Source of the DNA: Thermotoga sp.
GTDB taxonomy: Bacteria > Thermotogota > Thermotogae > B3-G13
Reading direction: 5' to 3'
DNA: 8,789 bases
NCBI GenBank assembly: GCA_003641555.1
Contig: QNAT01000032.1
Location: forward strand, 1-8,789
Below the pieces are notes generated by a model. It was not told where the DNA came from. It searched no databases and saw only the letters and a program-made list of their open reading frames with translations. Of this stretch, positions 1 to 7,027 are shown one piece after another; position 1 is the first letter of the stretch, and each line of letters begins with the position of its first letter. The position numbers and the translations under genes are program-made.

Positions 1-122
1 AAAGACAAAAGAAATAAGCATAACAGGTGCAAATTTGTGGCTAAAAACTACTTTCTTATTGTTATGGTTTTTCTCTGTGCCTCTGTATCACTCTGCGGCA
101 GAACGGTTGCCTAAAATCTTAA
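1..122. repeat. Intergenic region after manA with degenerate short repeats
   Basis: No gene is visible in this 122-base stretch at the window edge. Two recognisable pieces of repeat-like sequence are present. Positions 73-99 hold three near-tandem copies of a CTCTGYR unit (CTCTGTGC, CTCTGTATCA, CTCTGCGGC). Positions 27-42 hold GTGCAAATTTGTGGCT, whose reverse complement closely matches AGCCACGAATTTGTAC at 7415-7430. Both motifs therefore recur, in diverged form, in the large intergenic region at the other end of the window. No T-run hairpin was found just after the manA stop; the only stem near it is a 4-bp GGCA/TGCC pair with no U-tract. The end of the operon transcript is therefore not defined here. 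Confidence 0.5.
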
Positions 123-1067
123 TCAACCAGTACGAACGAAGAGGAAGTCTCCTTTCTTCGAAGTTATGGTGAATTTTTCAAGAGCGGATGGGATGAGGAT
201 CACATCGAGAGAATTAAAAGATGTCTCCACATCATTACCCCTGATTTTCCCCCCTTCTTCGCCAACGGATACAATTATGAGAAACCGATTCCCTTTTTTG
301 AATTCTTTTTCTCCTTCTAATTGCAATTTTCTAACGCTGAAGTAAGGACTTTCTACCAATAGTCCCTTTTCTTTGCAGATCAAATCTGGCCGAAGTTCTC
401 CTTTTATAGATTCAAATCCTTTTTTAAGATGAAGTTCTCTTGGCTTTCCATTCATACCTATTCTGTCCCAATCGTACAGGCGATATGTTGTATCAGATGT
501 TTGTTGGATCTCCGCCACTATTCCTCCATCTCCAAGAGCATGGACCAAACCCGAAGGTATGTAAATGGAACAACCTTTCTTCGGATGCACGTGTCGCAAG
601 ACATTTTTGATAGAGGATTCACCGAGGTGTTTTTCTATATCTTTTTTCTCAATTCCTTGCTTTAATCCAGCCACTATATCAAAACCTTTCTTTACATCTA
701 TGAAATACCACATCTCTGTCTTACCCCACGGCTCACCTTCATATTTTTTAGCCATATCATCATCAGGATGTACCTGAACTGATAGATATTTTTTACTCTC
801 TATGAACTTAACGAGGATAGGAAAACGAGGGAGTTCATCGGCATTTCCAATAAGTCTTTCAGGAAATTTCCTCATCAATTCCCTTAATGTATATCCCCGC
901 GCTTCTCCGTTCGCTACAACGCTGATATCATCCTTGAAGTCCGATGTATACCACAATTCACCTATTGGTCGGATATGTTTTTCTTCCGTAAATTCCTTGA
1001 GAAGTTCTCCACCCCAGACGAGTTCTTTTGCTATCGGTTTGAATTTCATAGGATAAATAATATTCAT
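123..1067 (-). CDS. manA: Mannose-6-phosphate isomerase, class I (ManA)
   Basis: Predicted cytoplasmic zinc enzyme interconverting mannose 6-phosphate and fructose 6-phosphate. It links mannose use to glycolysis, or supplies mannose phosphate for glycoconjugates. The 314-residue length suits the short Bacillus-type class I family. The cupin metal site is visible: QVHPDD near residues 98-103 (Gln98 and His100), KTEMWY with Glu118, and SGLVHALG with His176. The conserved TYRLYDWDR stretch (residues 194-202) carries the arginine expected in catalysis. The C-terminal part (about 235-314) is the usual second beta domain. The start is the first ATG after an in-frame stop. A GGGAGG sits about 12 nt upstream, rather far but usable; an internal ATG at codon 7 is a less likely alternative. 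It is the last gene of the block, 69 bp after the mazG-like gene. Confidence 0.95.
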   Translation of the reverse strand: MNIIYPMKFKPIAKELVWGGELLKEFTEEKHIRPIGELWYTSDFKDDISVVANGEARGYTLRELMRKFPERLIGNADELPRFPILVKFIESKKYLSVQVHPDDDMAKKYEGEPWGKTEMWYFIDVKKGFDIVAGLKQGIEKKDIEKHLGESSIKNVLRHVHPKKGCSIYIPSGLVHALGDGGIVAEIQQTSDTTYRLYDWDRIGMNGKPRELHLKKGFESIKGELRPDLICKEKGLLVESPYFSVRKLQLEGEKEFKKGNRFLIIVSVGEEGGKIRGNDVETSFNSLDVILIPSALEKFTITSKKGDFLFVRTG

Positions 1068-1136
1068 AATTATTCAAAACCTCCCTTCGATCTTTGATAT
1101 GGATCATCATACCTTCCCACAGAAATATGCTTATAC

Positions 1137-1448
1137 TTATTTTACTTCATCGAGGATTATTCTATTCTTGAATCCACCTTTTTTTCTCAATTTTTCCCTT
1201 CTGAGATTTCCCAGATCTGCTTTATCAAGATGTTTGAAATCACATATGGCATATATGACTTCCAGAATATCGGCAAGTTCTTCCTCATTTTCACTTTCCA
1301 GGAACTCTTCAACTTCTTCACGGAGTTTCTCTTTCAAACTCACCCAGTATTCTTCATCGTTGACAATATGTGTAATGGGAATTTTGCCACTCCGCTCGAT
1401 GATATCAGGGATTCTATCCCTGACCAACTTGTTATATCTCATATCCAC
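1137..1448 (-). CDS. MazG/PRA-PH-like nucleoside triphosphate pyrophosphohydrolase
   Basis: Small (103-residue) all-alpha NTP pyrophosphohydrolase-like protein of the MazG / phosphoribosyl-ATP pyrophosphohydrolase superfamily. It probably hydrolyses a non-canonical or surplus nucleotide to the monophosphate plus pyrophosphate, with magnesium. The N-terminus MRYNKLVRDRIPDII is the signature of this subfamily. The metal-binding ExxE...ExxD pattern is seen in REEVEEF (about 43-49) and ELADILE (about 57-63), and the C-terminus has the usual basic RREKLRKKGGF segment. I chose GTG at 1446-1448 as the start because AAAGGAGG lies 8 nt before it. ATG at 1442 is two codons further in and nearly as plausible, while ATG at 1487 has no ribosome binding site. 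The gene overlaps the end of rsmA by 17 bp, implying translational coupling. The true substrate cannot be read from the sequence; a histidine-pathway hisE role is unlikely without other his genes. Confidence 0.88.
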   Translation of the reverse strand: MDMRYNKLVRDRIPDIIERSGKIPITHIVNDEEYWVSLKEKLREEVEEFLESENEEELADILEVIYAICDFKHLDKADLGNLRREKLRKKGGFKNRIILDEVK

Positions 1449-2253
1449 CTTTTTTTCCTCCTTTGGTTTTGATTTTATATATTTCATTTGATAGAACGAT
1501 GAATTTTTTTATTGACAATGATTCGGCTCGCACCTCATTACTTAAGATACCTTTTTCTTCGAGATAGTTTAATATTTTCTCGCTATAAAACACCTTAAGA
1601 TTATTTTTCAACGTTTTTCTCTTGTAGACAAATGAATTCTTCAAAAGGGATAAAAGGGTCTTTTCGTCGATCGTTTTTCTCCTTCTATCATTCGTAATCT
1701 TTAATTTTACTATCATGGAATCTACTTCGGGTTTCGGATAAAACACATTTTTCGAAACATCCTTTACCTTATCTACATCAGCAAAGTATCGGACAAAGGC
1801 AGAAAGATAACCATATTCTTTATCCCCTGCTCTGGCGATCAATCGTGTCCCTACTTCTTTTTGTATCATAAAGACACACAACCGAATATCGAGATCGGAA
1901 AGAACGACCTTTTTAATAATGGGAGAGGTGATGTGATATGGAAGATTAGCAACAAATTTAATGGAACTATGTGGTAATTCACTCAGATCTGCTTTCATAA
2001 AGTTTCCTTCTATTACATGCACGTTATCTCTATTCGATAACATCGATCTGAGATAATCTACGAGATCCTTATCGATTTCGTATGCGTAGACTTGAACGCT
2101 TTCCTCAGCAAGGATAGAAGTGAGTATACCTTTTCCTGCTCCGATTTCCACCACAGTATCTCCTTCTCTAACATTAGCTGCCCTTACTGCGATCCTTGCT
2201 ATATTCTCGTCGGTCAGAAAATTTTGGCTCCATCTCTTTCTGTACATGATCAT
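1432..2253 (-). CDS. rsmA: 16S rRNA adenine dimethyltransferase RsmA (KsgA)
   Basis: SAM-dependent enzyme that dimethylates two adjacent adenosines in the 3'-terminal helix of 16S rRNA late in small-subunit assembly. The 273-residue length is normal for the family. Visible motifs are SQNFL (9-13), the SAM-binding loop VEIGAGKGILT (35-45), an acidic ribose-contacting residue in YEID (58-61), the catalytic NLPY motif (103-106), FYPKPEVDS (171-179) and the C-terminal KRKTLKNNL (211-219) and RAESLS (242-247). The ATG overlaps the queA TGA as ATGA, so translation is probably coupled; there is no clear Shine-Dalgarno of its own, and an ATG two codons later is possible. The lysine/glycine-rich tail KGGKKGGYEI is encoded by the purine-rich stretch that also serves as ribosome binding site for the next gene. 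Confidence 0.97.
   Translation of the reverse strand: MIMYRKRWSQNFLTDENIARIAVRAANVREGDTVVEIGAGKGILTSILAEESVQVYAYEIDKDLVDYLRSMLSNRDNVHVIEGNFMKADLSELPHSSIKFVANLPYHITSPIIKKVVLSDLDIRLCVFMIQKEVGTRLIARAGDKEYGYLSAFVRYFADVDKVKDVSKNVFYPKPEVDSMIVKLKITNDRRRKTIDEKTLLSLLKNSFVYKRKTLKNNLKVFYSEKILNYLEEKGILSNEVRAESLSIKKFIVLSNEIYKIKTKGGKKGGYEI
1457..1464 (-). promoter_or_regulatory. Ribosome binding site deciding the mazG-like GTG start
   Basis: AAAGGAGG on the minus strand, 8 nt before GTG at 1446-1448 and 14 nt before ATG at 1442. The spacing favours the GTG. The site lies inside the last codons of rsmA, where it encodes Lys-Gly-Gly. Confidence 0.65.
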
Positions 2254-3263
2254 AGGAAAAGGCAGGCATCACCAAAGCTGAAAAATCTATATCGTTTTTC
2301 TATTGCTCGCGAGTAGGCTTTTAGCACCATTTCCTTCGAAGCAAAAGCACATACCAACATCAATAAAGTTGACTTTGGAAGATGAAAGTTTGTTATCAAC
2401 GCATCAACACATTTGAATTCATATGGGGGATAAATGAAAATATCGGTCCAGCCTGAACACGCCTTTATTTCTCCCTGCCGAACCAGAGTTTCCAAAACTC
2501 GTGTGGTCGTTGTCCCAACCGCTGTTATCCTTTTGTTTTCTTTTATAGCTTCTCTTATCTTTCTGGCATTTTCCTCGTTGATTGAATAGAATTCTGAATG
2601 CATTTCATGGTCTTCTATCTTTTCGGTTTTAACAGGCTTGAATGTCCCTTCGCCAACATGCAGTGTGATTCTGGCAATACGGACTCCTTTTTTTTCAAGA
2701 TCATCGAGCATTTCTCCTGTAAAATGTAAACCAGCAGTAGGTGCAGCCACTGAACCAGGAATTCGAGAATATACAGTTTGATATTCCTCTGGGTCTGAAG
2801 GTATATTTTTTATATATGGAGGAATAGGAATCGTTCCAATAGAAGGCAAGATCTCTAACAGATCATCGTTGATGAGAAATTCCACTATTCTTGAACTATC
2901 TTCTTGTACTTCTTTACAAACAGCTCTCACACCGTTGAAGTACATTTCTGTCCCTCGTTTTATACGCTTTCCTGGACGTGCAAAGGTACGCCATACATTA
3001 TTTCCCAGATCGTTCAATAAAAGGATTTCTACTTTCCCACCCGTTGATTTTCTACCGTACAACCTTGCGGGTATAACTCTACTCTCATTTAAGATCAGCA
3101 TATCATCAGAAGTGAAAAAATCTATCAAATCATGGAACATCCTATCCTCTATCTGGCCAGTTTTTCTATTAATTACCATTAATCTTGCAGCATCACGAGG
3201 TTCCATGGGGGTTTGGGCGATCAATTCCTTGGGCAATGTGTAATCGAAATCAGAAGTTCTCAT
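2250..3263 (-). CDS. queA: tRNA S-adenosylmethionine ribosyltransferase-isomerase (QueA)
   Basis: Transfers and isomerises the ribosyl group of SAM onto 7-aminomethyl-7-deazaguanine in tRNA, making epoxyqueuosine at the wobble position. Its presence implies that the organism makes or salvages queuosine. The 337-residue protein has the family hallmarks: N-terminal FDYTLPKELIAQTP (6-19), ILNESRVIPARL (57-68), SVAAPTAGLHFT (171-182), LHVGEGTFKPV (201-211), a threonine-rich AVGTTTTRVLE (248-258), NFHLPKSTLLML (292-303) and the C-terminal YRFFSFGDACL (325-335). The last motif is usually GDAML, so Cys replaces Met, a mild variation. The ATG follows a weak AGG about 7 nt upstream. It starts 32 bp after the infB stop and overlaps rsmA by 4 bp. 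Confidence 0.97.
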   Translation of the reverse strand: MRTSDFDYTLPKELIAQTPMEPRDAARLMVINRKTGQIEDRMFHDLIDFFTSDDMLILNESRVIPARLYGRKSTGGKVEILLLNDLGNNVWRTFARPGKRIKRGTEMYFNGVRAVCKEVQEDSSRIVEFLINDDLLEILPSIGTIPIPPYIKNIPSDPEEYQTVYSRIPGSVAAPTAGLHFTGEMLDDLEKKGVRIARITLHVGEGTFKPVKTEKIEDHEMHSEFYSINEENARKIREAIKENKRITAVGTTTTRVLETLVRQGEIKACSGWTDIFIYPPYEFKCVDALITNFHLPKSTLLMLVCAFASKEMVLKAYSRAIEKRYRFFSFGDACLFL

Positions 3264-3295
3264 TTCTCAGCCTGATCTTTAAAAAGCAATTACCC

Positions 3296-5272
3296 TTACT
3301 TCTTAATGAAATGAAGTTTTCTTTTAACTGGTTCCAGATGGTAGAATCTCAATTCATCTTTTGGTTGGAGATCATTGAACTTCGACAGTTTTATCCCACA
3401 TTCCTGAGGGGCCTCCATTCTCGCCACATTATCCTTAAAATGTTTGAGTGAATCTATAGTTCCTTCATAGATCATTTCTTTATTCCTGTATATCTGGACT
3501 TTACTTTCCTTTGTAACGTATCCTTCCGTTATAACCACACCAGCAATATTCCCCAAATTCGAAACTTTGAATATCTCTTTGACCTTTGCCTTTCCTTCTG
3601 AAACTTCGGTATACTCTGGCTCTAACATACCGAGCATAGCCCTTTCTACGTCTTCGGTAATATGGAAGATAACATCATAAGATCTTATCTCCACCTTTTC
3701 GCGTTTTGCCTCCTCCACTGCTTTAGATTCCACTGGTACGTTAAAAGCTATTATTACAGCATTGGAGGCAGAGGCGAGCATGACGTCGCTAACATTTACC
3801 ATCCCTATTCCTGAATGAACGATCTCCATCTTGATCTCCTCGGAATTCAAAGAGAAAATGGCATCTCTTAAGGCTTCTAATGCTCCATCCGTATCTGCTT
3901 TCAATATGAGCATCAAGACCTTTTCTTCTTTTTCTCCCATCATTTCGAATATATCTTCGAGTCTCACCTTCTGAGGTTTTGCTCCGGCAAAACGTTTTTT
4001 CTCACATTTTTCTAAAGTTTCTTTCAGGACTTTACGCGAATCCAATGCATACAGTATAGAATTCGGTTGAGGAATACCGTTAAAGCCAAGTACTACTACT
4101 GGCTTAGATGGTCCTGCTTCTTTTACCCTCTTATTATTCTCATCCAGCAGGGCTTTCACTTTTCCTCCCACATCTCCTGCTATTATGTAATCCCCAATTT
4201 TTAATATCCCATCCTTTATTATCACAGTAGCGACAGAGCCTCGCATTTTATCGATCCTGGATTCCAGAATCACTCCTCGAGCTCGCCCTTTTGGGTAGCA
4301 TTTTATATCTTCCATATCGGATATCAAGAGGATCATTTCGAGCAAATCATCGATTCCTTTACCGAGCTTAGCACTTATAGGAACGAATATGGTATTTCCT
4401 CCCCATTCTTCAGGAACTAAATCGAGTTTTTCGGCGATCTGTCTCTTTGTAGTTTCGACATCGGCATCTTGTTTATCTATCTTATTGATAGCCACTATTA
4501 TTGGAACTCCAGCAGCCTTTGCGTGATCATAAGCTTCGATGGTTTGAGGCATTACACCGTCATCTGCTGCAACTAACAAAACGACTATATCAGTGACCTG
4601 TGCACCACGCATCCGCATCTTCGTAAATGCTTCATGACCAGGGGTATCTATGAAGGAGATCTTCTTACCCTTAAAGGTTATCTGATACGCCCCAACAGAT
4701 TGAGTTATACCCCCTGCTTCTTTCTCAGCCACATTCGTGCTTCTGATAGCATCCAGAAGGGTGGTTTTCCCATGATCTACATGTCCCATAACCGTAACTA
4801 CAGGAGGACGATTCACTAATTCTTCCGGATGCTTTTCATAGTACGTAACATATCTTTTAGCAAGTTCATCTAAATCAGTGGTATCAAAGGTGATCTCTAC
4901 ATCGGATAAAGCCAGTTTTAATTTTGTAATAAGTATATCGGTTTTTAAGAATGTATTCGGAGACAGTGGAGAATTAAAGATCTCAGAAAGTTTCGATATG
5001 AGCATTTTTTCTTCCATATCAAGCCTTTTAGCTAAATCGGAAATAGTTATACCTGCTGCGGGTAAAGTTACCTTCTTTAACTTCTTTTTTTCTTTCCTCT
5101 GGGTTTGCTTTTCTTCCTTGAATGCCTCTAAAACGAGAGCTGATATGTTTTCATCGAGAGTACTCATATGGCTTTTTACATCTTCGCCTAAATCTTTAAG
5201 ATGTGTTATGAGCTCTTTGCTGGGCATACCCAATTTCCTTGCCAATTCATATACTCTGTAGCGTTTCCCCAT
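3296..5272 (-). CDS. infB: Translation initiation factor IF-2
   Basis: GTPase that places initiator tRNA on the 30S subunit and promotes subunit joining. At 658 residues it is a compact form. Residues 5-52 are one IF2_N module (RVYELARKLGMPSKELITHL), a short lysine-rich linker follows (55-68), and a second IF2_N-like module spans about 75-125. All GTPase motifs are intact: G1 GHVDHGKTT (163-171), G2 GGIT (187-190), G3 DTPGH (209-213), G4 NKID (263-266) and G5 SAK (300-302). Domains II, III and IV follow, with the typical C-terminal EAPQECGIKLSKFND. The long variable linker of enterobacterial IF-2 is absent. AAGGAG lies 9 nt before the ATG. The gene is 80 bp downstream of nusA. Neither ylxR nor an L7Ae-family gene lies between them, and rbfA does not follow, unlike the classical operon. 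Confidence 0.98.
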   Translation of the reverse strand: MGKRYRVYELARKLGMPSKELITHLKDLGEDVKSHMSTLDENISALVLEAFKEEKQTQRKEKKKLKKVTLPAAGITISDLAKRLDMEEKMLISKLSEIFNSPLSPNTFLKTDILITKLKLALSDVEITFDTTDLDELAKRYVTYYEKHPEELVNRPPVVTVMGHVDHGKTTLLDAIRSTNVAEKEAGGITQSVGAYQITFKGKKISFIDTPGHEAFTKMRMRGAQVTDIVVLLVAADDGVMPQTIEAYDHAKAAGVPIIVAINKIDKQDADVETTKRQIAEKLDLVPEEWGGNTIFVPISAKLGKGIDDLLEMILLISDMEDIKCYPKGRARGVILESRIDKMRGSVATVIIKDGILKIGDYIIAGDVGGKVKALLDENNKRVKEAGPSKPVVVLGFNGIPQPNSILYALDSRKVLKETLEKCEKKRFAGAKPQKVRLEDIFEMMGEKEEKVLMLILKADTDGALEALRDAIFSLNSEEIKMEIVHSGIGMVNVSDVMLASASNAVIIAFNVPVESKAVEEAKREKVEIRSYDVIFHITEDVERAMLGMLEPEYTEVSEGKAKVKEIFKVSNLGNIAGVVITEGYVTKESKVQIYRNKEMIYEGTIDSLKHFKDNVARMEAPQECGIKLSKFNDLQPKDELRFYHLEPVKRKLHFIKK

Positions 5273-5312
5273 CCATTCACTCTCCTTTTCTTACTCATTA
5301 CATATTACTTAT

Positions 5313-5336
5313 CACAAAGTCTTCTCTGTGTCTTCA
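5313..5336. repeat. Degenerate GACACAGAG-type motif in the nusA-infB gap
   Basis: The 80-bp gap between nusA and infB contains, on the minus strand, GAAGACACAGAGAAG followed by ACTTTGTG. The GACACAGAG core matches the motif in the manA downstream region (73-99) and in the large intergenic region (7325-7333). CACAAAG and CTCTGTG can also form an imperfect stem of about 7 bp with a TCTT loop, but without a T-run, so I do not call it a terminator. No gene is visible in this gap. Confidence 0.35.
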
Positions 5337-5352
5337 TATTATGATCATTAGC

Positions 5353-6387
5353 CTACTCGATTTCTAAAGACTTTATATCTATTTTCCAACCTGTTAATTT
5401 CACTGCTAATCTTACGTTCTGTCCCTGTTTTCCTATGGCAAGGGAAAGTTGGTTAGGTGGTACTATTACTCTCATCTCACGATTTTCTTCATTCAGGATC
5501 ATTACCTCAACGATCTTTGCAGGAGAGAGAGCATTAGAAACGTATTTTACGGGATCAGAAGAATACCTGACAAGATCGATCTTCTCTCCATTCAATTCAC
5601 GCATTACATTGAAAATTCTCGAACCTCGTTCCCCTATGCATGCACCTATGGGATCAACATCCGGATTGGTAGAACTCACAGCTACTTTTGATCTATACCC
5701 CGCTTCTCTCGCTATTCTCATTATTTTCACAATCCCTTCTTCTACTTCTGGAATCTCTAACTCAAATAGTTTTTCTACTAATTTCGGATGTGTTCTACTC
5801 ACGATCAATAAAGGTCCTTTAGTGTTTTTTATGATATCCTGAACATAGACTTTTAACCTGCTTCGTCTTGAACTCGAATCACCTGGTAATTGTGATTTCT
5901 TCAACAAGTGAGTTTCCAACCTACCTACTCTAACATCTATTCTATTAGGAGTGATACGAATGATCTCGGCTGTAACGAGTTTATCAACAAAATTCGAATA
6001 TTCTTCAAATAACATCTGTTTTTCAACTTCACGTAATCGCTGAATAAGAACCTGTTTTGCCGTCTGAGCTGCAATTCGTCTGAAAGCAGATATTTCTGCT
6101 TTTTTCTTTATGATATCTCCAACACCGACGTTGGGATCTATGATGTGGGCATCTCCGATGCTTATTTCTATATCAGGTTCTTTTACTTCCTCCACCACAT
6201 TCAGCAACTGATATATATTGATATCTCCGCTCAATCTATCGATCTTTATCTCCACATTTCGAGAATTGCCAAAATTCTTACGATACGCAGATAACAAAGC
6301 CGCTTCTATCATCTGGAGAAGCTCCTCTTTAGGAATATGTTTTTCTTCTTCTATCTGCTCTATAGCTTCGATAAGATTGATATTCAT
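5353..6387 (-). CDS. nusA: Transcription termination/antitermination factor NusA
   Basis: RNA polymerase-associated elongation factor that modulates pausing, intrinsic termination and antitermination. Domains in order: an N-terminal RNAP-binding domain (about 1-130), an S1 domain (about 135-200), then two KH domains. KH1 carries DPIGACIGERGSRI (245-258) and KH2 carries LSLAIGKQGQNVRLA (314-328). The conserved linker LLIVSRTHPKLVEKLFELEIPE is present around 193-214. The protein stops a few residues after KH2 (344 residues), so it lacks the acidic C-terminal repeats of proteobacterial NusA; this short form is known from Thermotoga and Gram-positive bacteria. Its ATG overlaps the rimP TGA by 4 bp and has GAGGTG about 8 nt upstream. 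In other bacteria NusA can regulate its own operon through leader termination, which is relevant because a terminator-like hairpin precedes rimP here. Confidence 0.97.
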   Translation of the reverse strand: MNINLIEAIEQIEEEKHIPKEELLQMIEAALLSAYRKNFGNSRNVEIKIDRLSGDINIYQLLNVVEEVKEPDIEISIGDAHIIDPNVGVGDIIKKKAEISAFRRIAAQTAKQVLIQRLREVEKQMLFEEYSNFVDKLVTAEIIRITPNRIDVRVGRLETHLLKKSQLPGDSSSRRSRLKVYVQDIIKNTKGPLLIVSRTHPKLVEKLFELEIPEVEEGIVKIMRIAREAGYRSKVAVSSTNPDVDPIGACIGERGSRIFNVMRELNGEKIDLVRYSSDPVKYVSNALSPAKIVEVMILNEENREMRVIVPPNQLSLAIGKQGQNVRLAVKLTGWKIDIKSLEIE

Positions 6388-6890
6388 ATCTTTTTCACCT
6401 CTTTTATATCTATCTCCAGGTGTGCCTTTGAAACATCTGAGTATCTTAAACTCAATTTTTCATGCTTCTCTTTTTCATCCCTAATTTCTAATTCAAAAGT
6501 CTGGTCTTTTGGATTACAATTAACTATATATCCTCTAAAAGTCTTCACTCCATTTATCGCGTTATGCAACTTGATCCTGGTAAACCTGCCAGAAAATCTG
6601 ATGAAATCCTGGAAATTCCTCAGAGATCTATTTATACCCGGGGAAGATACTTCAAAATAATATTTACCATCGATCATCTGCATCACAGGATCTATAACAG
6701 GATCTATTGCTGTAGATACCATTTCACAATCTTTAACAGATATATCCCTATCTTCCCTATCTATCACAACACGGAGAACTTTACCAGTCCTCTCTCCCCG
6801 AAATGTGATCTCGAAGATAGAAAAACCCATATCTTCAAGAATAGGTTCGATCAAATCCTTAATTTTCCCCACAACTCCACTATCCTTCAT
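6384..6890 (-). CDS. rimP: Ribosome maturation factor RimP
   Basis: Assembly factor needed for 30S subunit maturation, acting in the cytoplasm on pre-30S particles. The 168-residue protein shows the two expected domains. The N-terminal alpha/beta domain contains the diagnostic YYFEVSSPGINRSL (77-90) and an upstream acidic EITFRGERTGKVLRVVID (27-44). The C-terminal SH3-like domain contains RFTRIKLHNAINGVKTFRGYI. Its position directly before nusA and infB is the classical order and strengthens the call. The ATG has an excellent GAGGAG ribosome binding site with a 6-nt spacer (6897-6902). It is the first gene after the promoter at 7028-7056. The leader in between contains a terminator-like hairpin, so expression of the entire block may be set here. 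Confidence 0.96.
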   Translation of the reverse strand: MKDSGVVGKIKDLIEPILEDMGFSIFEITFRGERTGKVLRVVIDREDRDISVKDCEMVSTAIDPVIDPVMQMIDGKYYFEVSSPGINRSLRNFQDFIRFSGRFTRIKLHNAINGVKTFRGYIVNCNPKDQTFELEIRDEKEKHEKLSLRYSDVSKAHLEIDIKEVKKI

Positions 6891-6896
6891 ATCTTT

Positions 6897-6902
6897 CTCC
6901 TC
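6897..6902 (-). promoter_or_regulatory. Strong ribosome binding site of rimP
   Basis: GAGGAG on the minus strand, 6 nt before the rimP ATG. It lies only 10 nt downstream of the leader hairpin, leaving no room for a separate promoter between hairpin and gene. Confidence 0.8.
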
Positions 6903-6909
6903 AATGACT

Positions 6910-6934
6910 AAAAAAGTGGGTATTTACCCACTTT
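6910..6934 (-). terminator. Terminator-like hairpin in the rimP leader (candidate attenuator)
   Basis: Perfect 9-bp stem with a 4-nt loop: AAAGTGGGT (6926-6934 read on the minus strand) pairs with ACCCACTTT (6913-6921). On the minus strand the GC-containing part of the stem is followed by six T residues, then AG. The T-run lies on the minus side only; on the plus side the stem is followed by CGATC, so termination would act on transcripts running toward rimP. Because it sits inside the 5' leader of the only convincing promoter, it looks like an attenuator rather than the end of an upstream unit. The U-tract is modest, so efficiency is uncertain, and a simple translational or RNA-stability role is possible. 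Confidence 0.6.
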
Positions 6935-7027
6935 CGATCTTTTCCATTAAGATGCAAGAATTTTCTATTACGATTACTTAATACATCGGACTGCAATCTA
7001 ATTGAACAACTTCACTTTTACTTTTGT

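Larger units (their letters stand above)
6891..7021 (-). promoter_or_regulatory. 5' leader of the rimP-nusA-infB operon
   Basis: About 130 nt of untranslated leader between the inferred start of transcription (near 7021) and the rimP ATG. It contains the terminator-like hairpin at 6910-6934. The very start of the transcript, AAAAGTG (7013-7019), can pair over 7 bp with CACTTTT in the 3' arm of that hairpin, a possible but weak alternative fold. A 7-codon frame (ATG at 6947, TAA at 6924-6926) ends in the hairpin loop but has no clear ribosome binding site. No known riboswitch family was recognised, and no tRNA gene such as the metY found at this place in enterobacteria is present. Confidence 0.5.

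Noticed and set aside
96..122. Terminator after manA
   Set aside because: Only a 4-bp GGCA/TGCC stem with no T-run was found; not supportable.
1099..1491. Plus-strand open frame of 130 codons across the mazG-like gene
   Set aside because: Serine/phenylalanine-rich translation typical of an antisense shadow over Lys/Glu-rich coding sequence; the minus-strand gene has clear family motifs.
4878..5261. Plus-strand open frame of 127 codons inside infB
   Set aside because: It is fully antisense to the conserved N-terminal part of IF-2, has no recognisable motif and no ribosome binding site; a shadow frame.
5313..5336. Intrinsic terminator between nusA and infB
   Set aside because: The stem is imperfect and is not followed by a T-run on either strand.
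5435..5842. Plus-strand open frame of 135 codons inside nusA
   Set aside because: It lies opposite the conserved S1/KH region of NusA, its composition reflects the reverse complement of that gene, and no protein family is recognisable.
6843..6859. GGTTCGATCAAATCC resembling a tRNA T-loop
   Set aside because: It is inside the rimP coding sequence and no acceptor, D or anticodon stem surrounds it; chance.
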